In this document: piece after piece, positions 1 through 8,539 of the stretch
Position numbering within the stretch: the first letter of the stretch is position 1
Layout: every line of letters starts with the position of its first letter
Source of the DNA: Chitinophagaceae bacterium
Lineage (GTDB): Bacteria > Bacteroidota > Bacteroidia > Chitinophagales > Chitinophagaceae
Reading direction: 5' to 3'
NCBI GenBank assembly: GCA_009996675.1
Contig: JAACZQ010000002.1
Location: forward strand, 50,882-114,881
DNA: 64,000 nt
Made by a program: the position numbers and the translations under genes
Notes under the pieces: generated by a model
What the model was told of the DNA's origin: nothing
Seen by the model: only the letters and a program-made list of their open reading frames with translations
Databases searched by the model: none

Positions 1-2
1 AT

Positions 3-638
3 TTTCGTCACATGTGGCACATGACCGAGGCTGCAAGGCGTGTATATGGCAATCCAGAGCCAAAGCAGATGTGTGTGTGGGTAAAAGATATGATGGCCAA
101 TGGATCGTTTTACCGGGCTCAACAAGAGCTTTGTTTTGTATTCAACAACGAACAGGCAAAAGCCCTCTGGAATAACGATATCGTGGATTATGGCGGCTTC
201 TACAAGAACGAGCAGGAACTGGTGTACATTTTCAAAAACGGCGGGGATAATGTCAAGCACCTTTCTCACCTTTCCCTGGAGAAACGTATCCGCTCAAATG
301 TGTGGCGTTATCCGTCTGCAACGTCTGTTGCCAACCCTGACCGGTACGAACTCAAGAACCACCCAACGCCGAAGCCGGTGGTAATGATAGCTGACGCCAT
401 CCTGGATACTACCAACGAGGGTGATATCGTAATAGACTGGTTTCTGGGGTCAGGAACCTGCCTGATAGCTTGTGAGCAAACTGGCCGCAAATGTCACGGC
501 ACAGAGATCAGCCCATTCTACATTCAATCTATTATCAAACGATACTTGAATTTCTGCCAAAAAAGAGGCATACCCGTTAATTTTACCCACCTCAATGGTG
601 AGCTAACAATTAACGACTTCAAAGATGGCAGCAAGTGA
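3..638 (+). CDS. DNA methyltransferase, C-terminal part (partial)
   Basis: The frame is open from the window edge, so the N-terminus with the catalytic (D/N)PP(Y/W) motif is missing. The visible part carries a H-P-T-P-K-P segment, then the AdoMet-binding motif D-W-F-L-G-S-G-T and an acidic G-T-E-I-S strand end, in the order expected when the catalytic motif precedes the AdoMet site (permuted beta-type N6-adenine or N4-cytosine methyltransferases). Such enzymes sit in many phage packaging regions, often joined to a ParB-like domain, and may protect phage DNA from restriction. It overlaps the next small gene by 14 bases and leads the packaging genes, so it is probably co-transcribed with the terminase. 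Target base and site cannot be told from this fragment. Confidence 0.85.
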   Translation, partial: FRHMWHMTEAARRVYGNPEPKQMCVWVKDMMANGSFYRAQQELCFVFNNEQAKALWNNDIVDYGGFYKNEQELVYIFKNGGDNVKHLSHLSLEKRIRSNVWRYPSATSVANPDRYELKNHPTPKPVVMIADAILDTTNEGDIVIDWFLGSGTCLIACEQTGRKCHGTEISPFYIQSIIKRYLNFCQKRGIPVNFTHLNGELTINDFKDGSK

Positions 639-873
639 AACACTTCAGTTTATGGCAAAAGTAAAAAGCGGGTTGATCGATTATTTTACCGAAAGGCTCG
701 ACATTGAAAACTCGGCACTGGAAACTTACAATAAACTCGGTCCTATTCAGGGTTCAGAACTACCTGACGATGTAAAAAGGATGCGGGAAATACAGGCTAT
801 ACTACTACGGGACCGTGTAAACGAGCTGAACAAGCATATTGCCGTCATTAAACGTATTTTCCCAGATGCCTAG
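625..873 (+). CDS. Small hypothetical phage protein
   Basis: An 82-residue, mostly helical, charged protein with no family I recognise. It overlaps the end of the methyltransferase by 14 bases and the start of the next gene by 8 bases, which is typical translational coupling in a phage packaging operon. There is no signal peptide, membrane segment or cysteine motif. Its position directly before the putative small terminase suggests a role linked to packaging, but that is guilt by association only. Confidence 0.6.
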   Translation: MAASETLQFMAKVKSGLIDYFTERLDIENSALETYNKLGPIQGSELPDDVKRMREIQAILLRDRVNELNKHIAVIKRIFPDA

Positions 874-1285
874 TCGTGGAAATAAAGGTAAATCAAGCGA
901 TGACCTTGTAATGGAGGAACGCACCCGCACAGTAATACAGTGGGTGCTGAAAGGCTATTTCACAAAAGACATCATCTACCAGGCCAAACTCAGTTGGCAA
1001 GTGGAGGAACGACAGGCTTATAACTACTTAAAGCGTGCAAAGGGTGAAATAAAGAAGATCCGGTCAAAGGACCTGAAGGACCTGATTGCCTGGCATCAAG
1101 GTGTCAGAATGCAGCTATACAATCAACTGGAGAACAAAAAATCTCCATCAGGCACATGCGCTGCTATGGAGGTATTGAAAGATATGGCTAAGATTGACGG
1201 CGTTTACCCAGCAGATAAACACGAGGTTAAGCTGGATGCCGAAACTGTTGTAGTGGTAGGTAGTAAACAACTAAGTAAAGAATAA
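866..1285 (+). CDS. Putative terminase small subunit
   Basis: A 139-residue basic protein if started at the ATG overlapping the stop of the previous gene; a TTG further upstream would add nine residues but lacks support. The N-terminal half has a helix-turn-helix-like pattern rich in Lys and Arg (about residues 25-70), then a helical middle and an acidic tail. It lies one base before the large terminase, the standard place of the small subunit, which recognises phage DNA and regulates the ATPase. The assignment is from position, size and composition; sequence similarity to a named family was not evident to me by eye. Confidence 0.6.
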   Translation: MPSRGNKGKSSDDLVMEERTRTVIQWVLKGYFTKDIIYQAKLSWQVEERQAYNYLKRAKGEIKKIRSKDLKDLIAWHQGVRMQLYNQLENKKSPSGTCAAMEVLKDMAKIDGVYPADKHEVKLDAETVVVVGSKQLSKE

Positions 1286-1286
1286 T

Positions 1287-2672
1287 GTGGCCAGAAAACT
1301 TACATTCAAATTCCCTGAAGAATTATTCGGCAGTTCTTTTCTGCCGTACCTGGAGTGTCTGACACGAATTCAGTTGTTCACGGGTAACCGCGGCTCGGGC
1401 AAGACTACATTTCTTCAGCAAAAAGCAATCATATTCGCCCTAACAAAGAAGTATTTTCGACTCATCTACACGCGAAAAGTTTCCGAGAACATCCGGGATA
1501 GCTTGTTTCAGGGATTCAAGGATATTATCCATGATTGGAGTTTAGAGAAGTATTTCAAGATCAAGGAGTCAGAGATGGATATCATCTGTATTCCTACGGG
1601 CAACATGCTCCTTTCATTTGGATTGGATAAGCCGGAGAAATTAAAGGGTATAAAGGATCCCACACATATCCTCTGCGATGAGATGACGGAGATAACCTTC
1701 CAGGATTATTCTGCTTTGATAGCACTTCTCAGAACAAGTAAAACGGCGATAACACAGTTTTGGGGTACTTTCAATCCGGAATACGGATTCTGGGGCCGCG
1801 ACTATTTCTTTGCTGATAGTGAAAGCGATGAAATACCGCTCGGTGTGGTCCCTTCAAAGGGCGATGATGTCATTATCATTAAAGGGTCATTTAAGCACAA
1901 TCAATTCATCGATGCAGTGGCTTATGAGAAGCTGCTGCTTGAATTGGCAAGGGGAGATGAGAATAAGCTTACTGTCTGGATTGAGGGTAATTGGGGTCAA
2001 TCTATTACTGGAAACGAGTATTTCACCGAATATAAAAAGTCGGTTCATGCAATGCAGGTGCCTTTCTTGGCTGATAAGGCAGTTCATGTAACATTCGATT
2101 TTAACACGGTACCATACATGACTCTTCTCGGCATGCAAGTTAATATCACCGCAGAGGCATTCGAGATTCGTGTATTTCGTGAATATTGCCTCAAATCTCC
2201 ATTAAACAGTACAACAGCGGTTTGTAAGAAGTTCCTGGAAGACTATACCCCGGCAGATTTGCTTTATTATGGGGATGCATCTGGAGAAAATAACATCGCC
2301 GGAAAAGGCAATGTTACAGCATTTGACGATGTCCGCATTGCTTTCTTTCACCTGATCACAGATGCAAGCAACCGAGTTTTGAAGCGAAACCCTCCGATCT
2401 TAAAGCGCAGAGACTTTATGAACGATATTCTGGGCGGCCGGTTGAAATATGAAGGATTGCCGATTCTACTTATGATCGATGAGAGTTGTAAGGAACTGCT
2501 CAAGGATATGCTGAAACTGAAAATGGGAGCAGATGGCAAAAAGTTGAAGGTGAAAGTGAAAGACAAGGCGAGTGGAATTTCTTACGAGGAGCTGGGACAT
2601 ACTTCAGATGCACTTGAATATATGATCGTTCAACTCTTATGGGACGAATTTTCCAAAAAGCAAAACAAATAA
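1287..2672 (+). CDS. terL: Terminase large subunit (TerL)
   Basis: The 461-residue packaging motor. The ATPase domain shows Walker A G-N-R-G-S-G-K-T at residues 33-40 and Walker B H-I-L-C-D-E at 127-132, with a coupling-motif-like segment near 160. The C-terminal RNase H-like nuclease shows the expected acidic residues: D271 in T-F-D-F-N, D330 in Y-G-D-A-S-G and D441 in H-T-S-D-A-L. The length is normal for phage TerL. The start is GTG, immediately after the small terminase stop; an overlapping ATG is out of frame. It packages DNA into the prohead through the portal encoded next. Confidence 0.95.
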   Translation: MARKLTFKFPEELFGSSFLPYLECLTRIQLFTGNRGSGKTTFLQQKAIIFALTKKYFRLIYTRKVSENIRDSLFQGFKDIIHDWSLEKYFKIKESEMDIICIPTGNMLLSFGLDKPEKLKGIKDPTHILCDEMTEITFQDYSALIALLRTSKTAITQFWGTFNPEYGFWGRDYFFADSESDEIPLGVVPSKGDDVIIIKGSFKHNQFIDAVAYEKLLLELARGDENKLTVWIEGNWGQSITGNEYFTEYKKSVHAMQVPFLADKAVHVTFDFNTVPYMTLLGMQVNITAEAFEIRVFREYCLKSPLNSTTAVCKKFLEDYTPADLLYYGDASGENNIAGKGNVTAFDDVRIAFFHLITDASNRVLKRNPPILKRRDFMNDILGGRLKYEGLPILLMIDESCKELLKDMLKLKMGADGKKLKVKVKDKASGISYEELGHTSDALEYMIVQLLWDEFSKKQNK

Positions 2673-2675
2673 GTG

Positions 2676-2691
2676 TGTAATTTTATACAAA
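2676..2691 (+). promoter_or_regulatory. Phage upstream element, copy 1 (TGTAATTTTATACAAA)
   Basis: A 16-base AT-rich element that ends 9 bases before the portal start. The identical 16-mer occurs at 5845-5860, and degenerate copies lie before two later tail genes. It contains the dyad (T)GTGTA-N6-TACAAA. It does not match the host -7 box TAnnTTTG. It could be a phage late promoter element or an operator; the sequence shows only the recurrence and symmetry. Confidence 0.5.
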
Positions 2692-2700
2692 CTAAGTAGT

Positions 2701-4605
2701 ATGACACGGGAAGAGGCCTATAAGGTGCTTATTGACACCGTTACGAATAATATCAAGCACGTTGATTATAAACGTGTAACCGATCTGGCTGATGATTACA
2801 GCATATACATTACCGGTGCCGGAATCGACAAAAAGCTGAAACGGTTCAATCCACGAGAGGATGAGGAAATGTTTAAGCAACGTAAAAACCTTACAATTGC
2901 CATAACTCCCGCAATTGCGTCTTCAATCAAAAGGCCGTTTAATAAAGTCCCCAGAACCCCACCAGTTACAAAAAAAGTCTCTGCCAAGGATAGAAATAAT
3001 GAGCAGGCAGTGGCTGAAATTCAGGAGCGTATCAATTCATTCTATGGTGGCGATGCGAATGTTGGAGGCCTGGATTATTGGATTCAAAACCGGTTTGTAG
3101 ACCTTTCCTTTATAGATCCGAATAGCTGGATTGTTATTGAATTTGATCCATTCGATAGCAATATTGAGAAGGCATATCCACGGCCATTTGAGGTTACATC
3201 TAAACAGGCTGTCAACTTTTCAATCCTTAACAACAAGGTCCAGTGGCTGGTTGTAGAGACTGAAATCACCTATCCAACCAAAAAAGATGGGCTGATCGAT
3301 GTTGCAAATGGTATTGTGCCGAATACCCAATCGTTAAAGCAGAATAAAGGTAAAAAGTTCACGATATATGCTGACAATGACGCAGTAACGCTAACTCAAA
3401 CCAGCAAGGATGATAACGACAGGATTCTTGCCATACCAGGTGAGCAATTGATCAATATTGAGGGCAAGGGCACATTCATCGTCAACTTTTATGAAACTAA
3501 AACAGAATCATGCCCGGCTTTCCGGGTGGGCTATATCCCGGATGTGCAGACACAAGGGCGCACATATGTCAACCCGTTTCATGATGCCCTATGCCATATC
3601 GAAAAATCGGTAAAAACTGTCAGTGAGTTTGACCTGGCCACTTGCCTGCATACCTTCCCGCAGAAGGTAGTTCGCATTACAAAATCATGTCAGGGAAATG
3701 GTACGCAGAAATGTAAGGGGGGCAAGCTCACAGACGGAACAACATGCCCGACCTGTAAAGGGACAGGCAAGCCAATTCACACTTCCGGGCAGGATGTGGT
3801 TGAGGTGGCGATGCCTGAGACAAAAGAGGATTATGTTCCGCTGTCTGATTTTATTCATTACGTTGACACACCGGTGGAGCTGCTTAAGTTCCAGAAGGAG
3901 CTTACTGACGCAGTAGAAATCAAGTGTCACCAAACGGTATTCAATTCAACAGCGCTCCTTAGAAAGCCGAATGGTGGACAGCAGATAGATCCAACGGCTA
4001 CTGAGGTAAACAACGACATGGAAAGCGTTTACGATACACTTTCTCCGTTTGGCGAGAAAGTTTCAAGCGTATGGACCATTGTTGTGCAGTTTATTGCCAT
4101 TCTAACAGACAATAAGGACAAGGTGAGTATTCTGCACCGCTTCCCATCAAACTTTAAACTGAAAACCCGTACCGATCTGTATGTAGAAAGGAAAACACTA
4201 AAGGATGCGGGGTCTCCACCATTCGTAATGGATGCTGTCGATGACGAGCTGGCGCAGGATATCTATGCGGATGATGCAGATAGTCTGCTGCAATACCGCG
4301 TAAAGAAGGAGCATTTCCCTTTCCCGGGTAAATCGCCAGAGGATATTCAGTTCCTGCTGTCAGCAAGTACTACGCTGAAAAAGACGAAAATTCTGTATAC
4401 ATATTTCGATCAGATATTCACCGAGCTGCAACGCGAGAGTCTGGCCGCTAACAACGATTTCTATCTGCTGAAGCCGGCTGAGAGGCAAACGAAGATTGAT
4501 GAGAAAGTTAAAGGCATTTTGGACGAGCTCAGCAATGAAACTCAAACAGCCTTTCCTTTACATGCTATCCCTTTAAACTCGCCTGATAAAACTGAGGTAG
4601 CCTAA
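2701..4605 (+). CDS. Portal protein with an inserted DnaJ-like zinc motif
   Basis: A 634-residue protein between TerL and the MuF-like protein, the fixed position of the portal, the dodecameric ring at the capsid vertex through which DNA enters and leaves. The length is at the high end for portals. Residues 330-356 hold C330-x-G-x-G, C338-x-G-G and C349-x2-C352-x-G-x-G, the spacing of half a DnaJ-type zinc finger, so one bound zinc is likely. No signal peptide or membrane segment is seen. The stop and the next start overlap by one base (TAATG), showing tight coupling. The portal call is from position, size and general character rather than a recognised motif. Confidence 0.8.
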   Translation: MTREEAYKVLIDTVTNNIKHVDYKRVTDLADDYSIYITGAGIDKKLKRFNPREDEEMFKQRKNLTIAITPAIASSIKRPFNKVPRTPPVTKKVSAKDRNNEQAVAEIQERINSFYGGDANVGGLDYWIQNRFVDLSFIDPNSWIVIEFDPFDSNIEKAYPRPFEVTSKQAVNFSILNNKVQWLVVETEITYPTKKDGLIDVANGIVPNTQSLKQNKGKKFTIYADNDAVTLTQTSKDDNDRILAIPGEQLINIEGKGTFIVNFYETKTESCPAFRVGYIPDVQTQGRTYVNPFHDALCHIEKSVKTVSEFDLATCLHTFPQKVVRITKSCQGNGTQKCKGGKLTDGTTCPTCKGTGKPIHTSGQDVVEVAMPETKEDYVPLSDFIHYVDTPVELLKFQKELTDAVEIKCHQTVFNSTALLRKPNGGQQIDPTATEVNNDMESVYDTLSPFGEKVSSVWTIVVQFIAILTDNKDKVSILHRFPSNFKLKTRTDLYVERKTLKDAGSPPFVMDAVDDELAQDIYADDADSLLQYRVKKEHFPFPGKSPEDIQFLLSASTTLKKTKILYTYFDQIFTELQRESLAANNDFYLLKPAERQTKIDEKVKGILDELSNETQTAFPLHAIPLNSPDKTEVA

Positions 4606-5564
4606 TGCCTGGACAAGAGGAAATATTCGATAATAAGGATAAGTTGATCAACAAAGCATCAGATTCGCTGGATCGTCTGATTCAAAACCTTGGTAGTGCT
4701 CTGTACAATAAGCTGTGGGATGAATTGGGCAAAAGGTTATCAGTTACAAACGGCAAAATTGACACCACTGTTGGGAACTTTGCGGCTGTTCGTGCAATTG
4801 ATAGTACTTACAGTGATTTTATAAGGGAAGTAGGGCCCAAGGTTGCCTCTGAAATACATACAAATGTGAACCGTATCAGTAAACTTAATGTGGATTATTT
4901 CGCAAAGTTCGAAATTGATAAAAGGTCCTATCAAGGTACAACCGATGCAATCCGGAAGATCATTAATGAGCGCCTGGGCCTTGATACGGTCGGTGAAAAG
5001 ACATTGAGGCTGAAAAAAGGCGGTTTCATGGATGGGTTACTTTCCGACAATACTGTTCGCAACCAGATTAAGGATGCCTCGTTGCGTGGAGTTACGACTG
5101 GCGCAGGTTTCAATGGGTTTCGCGATGAGTTGCGGGACATGATTGCCGGTAACGAAGAGAAGATGGGTGGGTTTCACCAATACTACCGGAATTACACCTA
5201 TGATCTGTATGTGCACGTGGATAGGCTGGAGAGTAACTTGATAGCTGCAGATATTGGTCTTGATAGCTTCATTTTTTCCGGAACAATCATTGATACTTCC
5301 CGCCAGTTCTGTATTGATCACGTTAATAAGGTATTTACTATAGAAGAAGCAAAAAAATGGAAAGACCTGATTGGTAAGTACAAGGTTGTCGAAGGGGCCA
5401 GAGCTGGGACCACAAGGAAGGTTCCCATTGGTCCTTTAGTAGATAATCCTGATACTTACGATCCAATCACCCAAATGGGTGGCTTCGGTTGCCGGCATAT
5501 TCCAAGATTTATCAGCAAGGTGGTAGCTGATCCGCTCAAGAAAAAGCAAGGAAAGGTCGATTAA
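4605..5564 (+). CDS. Minor head protein, MuF / SPP1 gp7-like
   Basis: A 319-residue protein directly after the portal. The C-terminal third has the pattern of MuF-type head morphogenesis domains: D-T-S-R-x-F-C (about residues 230-236), K-V-F, and a closing G-G-F-G-C-R-H-I-P-R before the end. Such proteins bind the portal inside the prohead and in some phages are ejected with DNA. The N-terminal half is helical and charged, as expected for the portal-binding part. No toxin or enzyme domain is fused at the C-terminus. The start overlaps the portal stop by one base. Confidence 0.8.
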   Translation: MPGQEEIFDNKDKLINKASDSLDRLIQNLGSALYNKLWDELGKRLSVTNGKIDTTVGNFAAVRAIDSTYSDFIREVGPKVASEIHTNVNRISKLNVDYFAKFEIDKRSYQGTTDAIRKIINERLGLDTVGEKTLRLKKGGFMDGLLSDNTVRNQIKDASLRGVTTGAGFNGFRDELRDMIAGNEEKMGGFHQYYRNYTYDLYVHVDRLESNLIAADIGLDSFIFSGTIIDTSRQFCIDHVNKVFTIEEAKKWKDLIGKYKVVEGARAGTTRKVPIGPLVDNPDTYDPITQMGGFGCRHIPRFISKVVADPLKKKQGKVD

Positions 5565-5589
5565 AATATTACACTATATTTGAGTAGCG

Positions 5590-5808
5590 ATGACTTTAGC
5601 CGATTTTAGGTCAGAATGCTACCAGATTCTCGAAAAGAGAGGACATAGAGAGATAAACGGTGAATTATTTTATCCTGAAAGTTCTATTATGGACCTAATG
5701 GAGTTTATCAAAGAACATCCTCAGCACTTTGAAGAATCTAATCTGCAAGAGGCCAAAGACAAATTGATGGGCACTATTTCTCAGGTGCTTCAAGGGTTCA
5801 AAAAATAG
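5590..5808 (+). CDS. Small hypothetical phage protein
   Basis: A 72-residue acidic, helical protein after the minor head gene. No motif or membrane segment is seen and I do not recognise it. A TATATTTG box at 5575-5582 resembles the host -7 element and lies just upstream, so it may have its own start site; no good -33 box is visible at the right distance. The gene ends before a 64-base AT-rich stretch with dyad elements, so it may close the first late transcription unit. Confidence 0.55.
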   Translation: MTLADFRSECYQILEKRGHREINGELFYPESSIMDLMEFIKEHPQHFEESNLQEAKDKLMGTISQVLQGFKK

Positions 5809-5842
5809 CTAATAAATTTTTTTGGTTTGTATTACAAGTTTG

Positions 5843-5860
5843 TTTGTAATTTTATACAAA
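5843..5860 (+). promoter_or_regulatory. Phage upstream element, copy 2, perfect TTTGTA-N6-TACAAA dyad
   Basis: The same 16-mer as before the portal gene, here inside a perfect inverted repeat TTTGTA (5843-5848) and TACAAA (5855-5860). A second small palindrome, TTGTA-T-TACAA, lies at 5827-5837. The element ends 12 bases before the ATG of the next gene. The symmetry suggests binding of a dimeric regulator, or a phage-specific promoter. No known host consensus matches it. Confidence 0.5.
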
Positions 5861-5872
5861 TAAAACGGTAAT

Positions 5873-6181
5873 ATGGCCAAATCAACAACTCCGGTGAAGC
5901 CTGCTGAAACGGCTACAGCTCCGGCAGCAACAGAAACACCCGCAGTTCCACAGGCGGGATCAATCGCTCCTGTACCTGAATCAACAACTCCGGTGAAGCC
6001 TGCTGAAACGGCTACAGCTCCGGCAGTGAATGGCTATTCAAGTGATAAGGTACATCTGGTGAAGTTGGATGAAAAAGGAGAGGTGATCGACAATATGGTA
6101 CTCCCGATCAGCACCTGGAATAACCTGTCTCCAAACCACAAGAAGGATTGGAAGGTTAAAAAACCAGATTCGATCAATTAA
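5873..6181 (+). CDS. Pro/Ala/Thr-rich phage protein with internal duplication
   Basis: A 102-residue protein. The first half is a low-complexity Pro-Ala-Thr linker in which a 16-residue unit appears twice, at residues 4-19 and 37-52, from an exact 48-base DNA repeat. The last 45 residues form a compact charged segment (K-V-H-L-V-K-L-D-E-K-G). I do not recognise it. It sits before the scaffold and capsid genes with another Pro-rich small protein, so a head accessory or decoration role is possible but unproven. It is preceded by the dyad element, suggesting it starts the capsid transcription unit. Confidence 0.65.
   Translation: MAKSTTPVKPAETATAPAATETPAVPQAGSIAPVPESTTPVKPAETATAPAVNGYSSDKVHLVKLDEKGEVIDNMVLPISTWNNLSPNHKKDWKVKKPDSIN
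5880..6026 (+). repeat. 48-base exact direct repeat (5880-5927 and 5979-6026)
   Basis: Two exact 48-base copies spaced 99 bases apart (33 codons), both in the same reading frame. The copies have no mismatch, which points to recent tandem-type duplication or ongoing exchange within the linker-coding region. The intervening 51 bases code for a similar Pro/Ala-rich stretch but are not a third copy. Confidence 0.9.
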
Positions 6182-6192
6182 ATCATTTGATA

Positions 6193-6420
6193 ATGCTCAT
6201 TACAAATAAACGTACTGGCCGGCAGGTTGAAGTAACTGAGGCGGAAGCTAAAAAGATCGCCGGCAATCCTCATATCTCAGGGCTGTATAACATTCCGAAG
6301 ATTGAGGAAAAAAAGAAGTCTGGTAAACCATTGACTGAAAAACCGGTGAAAGTAGAAGCTCCGGCCCCAGTTGAAGTACCTGCGCCAGAAGTTAAGATGG
6401 ATGAGCCAACAGCATCGTAA
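6193..6420 (+). CDS. Small phage protein with Pro-rich tail
   Basis: A 75-residue protein if started at the ATG; a TTG six bases upstream is an alternative. The first 40 residues are a compact basic-acidic segment (V-T-E-A-E-A-K-K-I), followed by a Lys/Pro/Val/Glu-rich tail like that of the preceding gene. Function is unknown. The position between the linker-type protein and the scaffold suggests a head-related part. It ends 9 bases before the scaffold gene and is surely co-transcribed with it. Confidence 0.6.
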   Translation: MLITNKRTGRQVEVTEAEAKKIAGNPHISGLYNIPKIEEKKKSGKPLTEKPVKVEAPAPVEVPAPEVKMDEPTAS

Positions 6421-6429
6421 ACAAGTTCT

Positions 6430-7374
6430 ATGAACAAATTAATACTGGCAGTTCTGGGTACACTGTACAAAATGCCCGAATCGGAAGTTGCTGAACTTCT
6501 CAAAAAATCAGATGGCACGGATGGTTTCGATGAAGACAAGGCCCTGAAACTGATCCTCGACAAAGACAAAGAACGTGTGGCATCATTGAAAGCAGAAGGT
6601 AACACTAAGTGGGACGATGCTATCAAAAAAGCTACAAAGGAAGTCTGGGGGAAAGTGGAAAAGGACTTGAAAGCAAAATTCGACATCGAAAGCGACCTGC
6701 AAGGCGAAGAGCTCTTAACCCATGTAGCTGAAACTCTGCCCGAAAAGTACAAAGGCAAAGGCAAAAAAGCTGAGGAACTCACTGAGGATGATATCAAAAA
6801 GCATCCGGTGTACATCAAAGCTGAAAAAGCCTTTAAGCAGCAGCTCGCTGATAAAGACACCGAGCACCAAAATGCTATTAAGGCAAAGGAAACTGAGTAC
6901 AGTCATAAAGAAGTTTTCGGGAAGGTGTCAGAGAAGGCGCTGACCAGCTTCAAGAAGATTGGCGAAGCCATCCTGCCTGCCGATGCAGAAAAGGCACAGA
7001 AGATGATACAAAGGTTGCTGATTGATGAGTTGGGTAACTACTCCTACCAGGTAGATGAAAAAGGAAATTTCATCGTCCTGAACAAAGATGGCAAACGTGC
7101 CGAGGATGATCACGGACATGCTGTTGAACTTGATTCTCTTATCGAGAAGATTGCGAAAAGCAATTTCGAGTTCAAAGCAGCACAGAACCGACAATCTCCT
7201 GCAAACGGCGGCGGCCAGCAACAACAGCAACCAGGCGGCGGACAAGCTGCCAAGAAATATACGGGTAAGGCTCCAAGCAGTCAGCAAGAATACCTCGGAT
7301 TGCTCACGGGCTCTGATTTGTCAACAGAAGAGAAATTGGATGTCAAAGCGCAATACGGGGAACAGTTCAGTTAA
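6430..7374 (+). CDS. Putative capsid scaffold protein
   Basis: A 314-residue, very Lys/Glu/Asp-rich and mostly helical protein placed immediately before the major capsid gene, the usual place of a scaffold. Long heptad-like stretches run through about residues 25-170, and a Gly/Gln-rich linker (near 255-275) leads to a short C-terminal segment that could contact the coat. No protease motif is seen, so scaffold removal would need another protease or exit without cleavage. Call from position and composition. Confidence 0.75.
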   Translation: MNKLILAVLGTLYKMPESEVAELLKKSDGTDGFDEDKALKLILDKDKERVASLKAEGNTKWDDAIKKATKEVWGKVEKDLKAKFDIESDLQGEELLTHVAETLPEKYKGKGKKAEELTEDDIKKHPVYIKAEKAFKQQLADKDTEHQNAIKAKETEYSHKEVFGKVSEKALTSFKKIGEAILPADAEKAQKMIQRLLIDELGNYSYQVDEKGNFIVLNKDGKRAEDDHGHAVELDSLIEKIAKSNFEFKAAQNRQSPANGGGQQQQQPGGGQAAKKYTGKAPSSQQEYLGLLTGSDLSTEEKLDVKAQYGEQFS

Positions 7375-7397
7375 TTAACCCGTAAAAATAGAAACCC

Positions 7398-8498
7398 ATG
7401 GGACTCACCACGTTTAATAATGTAAAAGCGGCAGAAGTACAGATTCTGCTGGACCAGCTTTGGGCTGAACCATCAACCTCCAAATCCTACGGTGTAAAAG
7501 CACACGCCCTCAAAGCAGTTCTGGAAAACCAGACAGCAGTGCTTACCGAATTGGAAAACCCTGATCAGAAAAGGGATGTATCAGTTAAATGGGTTGACTT
7601 CTGCGGAGATACCTCTGCTGATGGTCAATACGCAGATAACTGTACGCCTGCAGCCGGCGACGAAGGAACTGCGAAAAAGCAGGATTATGCCCTCGATGTG
7701 TTCATTACCGACAGCTATTCTGTAGCTCAGGAAGAATTGGAAAGTGCAGTTGTAAGCTACGATCAGATTGTAGCTACTGGCCTGGCCGCCAAAATCAAAA
7801 ACATCATCGAGCGTTTCAACGCTAAGGTTGTTGCGGCAATCGCTGCCAATAAAGGAACAAACCCCTTCCCGGGTGCCTATTCTTACGATAACGTAACGAA
7901 GGACACCACGGTAGTAGGCGCTGATTATGGGGTGAAAAAACTCTATCCATATTTCATGCAGGTTTCTGAAATGAACCGCAGTCAAAGCGTTTATCTGCTG
8001 GATGGTGGTAATCTTTTTCAGGATTACTATATAGCCAAGAAAACCGTTGCAAATGATAACGGTAAAGCTGAGGCAAGCATGTATGACGATATCCCATTCC
8101 GTCATGATATGGCCGGATTTGCCGCAAATGCGCTTTCTGCGAATAGCTTCCTGATCGACAAAGGATCCCTGGCTGTTGCCAACCGCGCCAAATTCCCTTC
8201 TCTGCAAAAACTTGCAGGAATGAAAGATGGCGGATGGATTCATACGTCCAACGGCAACATCATGAGGTATTCCATTCCTGTGAATATCCCTGATTTGATG
8301 CCGATGATGTTCATCAGCCAGAATGCATTGAAGAAACAGCAGCTTCTCATCGATGTACAGCACTCTGTTGTATGTACCGAAGGAGGACTGTTGCTTCCAA
8401 CATGGCAGCTTAAACTACGTGCGGGAGTATTCGCTAACCCGATCCGTTGCAATGCTGGCAACACCGGTATTTTGTCATTCGTAAAAGCAGCAGAATAA
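7398..8498 (+). CDS. Major capsid protein
   Basis: A 366-residue protein straight after the scaffold and before the neck genes. It has the mixed helix/strand look of coat proteins, without membrane segment or signal peptide, and its length suits an HK97-fold coat. No enzymatic motif is seen. The stop codon lies exactly in the loop of an 11-base-pair hairpin, which may affect read-out of downstream genes. Identification is from position and size. Confidence 0.8.
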   Translation: MGLTTFNNVKAAEVQILLDQLWAEPSTSKSYGVKAHALKAVLENQTAVLTELENPDQKRDVSVKWVDFCGDTSADGQYADNCTPAAGDEGTAKKQDYALDVFITDSYSVAQEELESAVVSYDQIVATGLAAKIKNIIERFNAKVVAAIAANKGTNPFPGAYSYDNVTKDTTVVGADYGVKKLYPYFMQVSEMNRSQSVYLLDGGNLFQDYYIAKKTVANDNGKAEASMYDDIPFRHDMAGFAANALSANSFLIDKGSLAVANRAKFPSLQKLAGMKDGGWIHTSNGNIMRYSIPVNIPDLMPMMFISQNALKKQQLLIDVQHSVVCTEGGLLLPTWQLKLRAGVFANPIRCNAGNTGILSFVKAAE

Positions 8499-8509
8499 GC
8501 TGCTTTTAC
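8481..8509 (+). terminator. Hairpin across the capsid gene stop codon
   Basis: An 11-base-pair perfect stem, 8481-8491 with 8499-8509, and a 7-base loop that contains the capsid stop codon (8496-8498). No T-run follows, so it is not a classic intrinsic terminator. It may act as partial attenuator, processing site or 3' stabiliser for the capsid message. Confidence 0.45.
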
Positions 8510-8539
8510 CTTATTACTCATCATTCAATTCATCGATCA

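Noticed and set aside
3688-3774. Portal gene as a DnaJ-like chaperone
   Set aside because: Only half of a DnaJ zinc domain is present, no J domain (H-P-D) is seen, and position and length fit a portal.
7581-8363. Open frame antisense to the major capsid gene
   Set aside because: Antisense to a late structural gene in an operon with all genes on the plus strand; no protein-like pattern.
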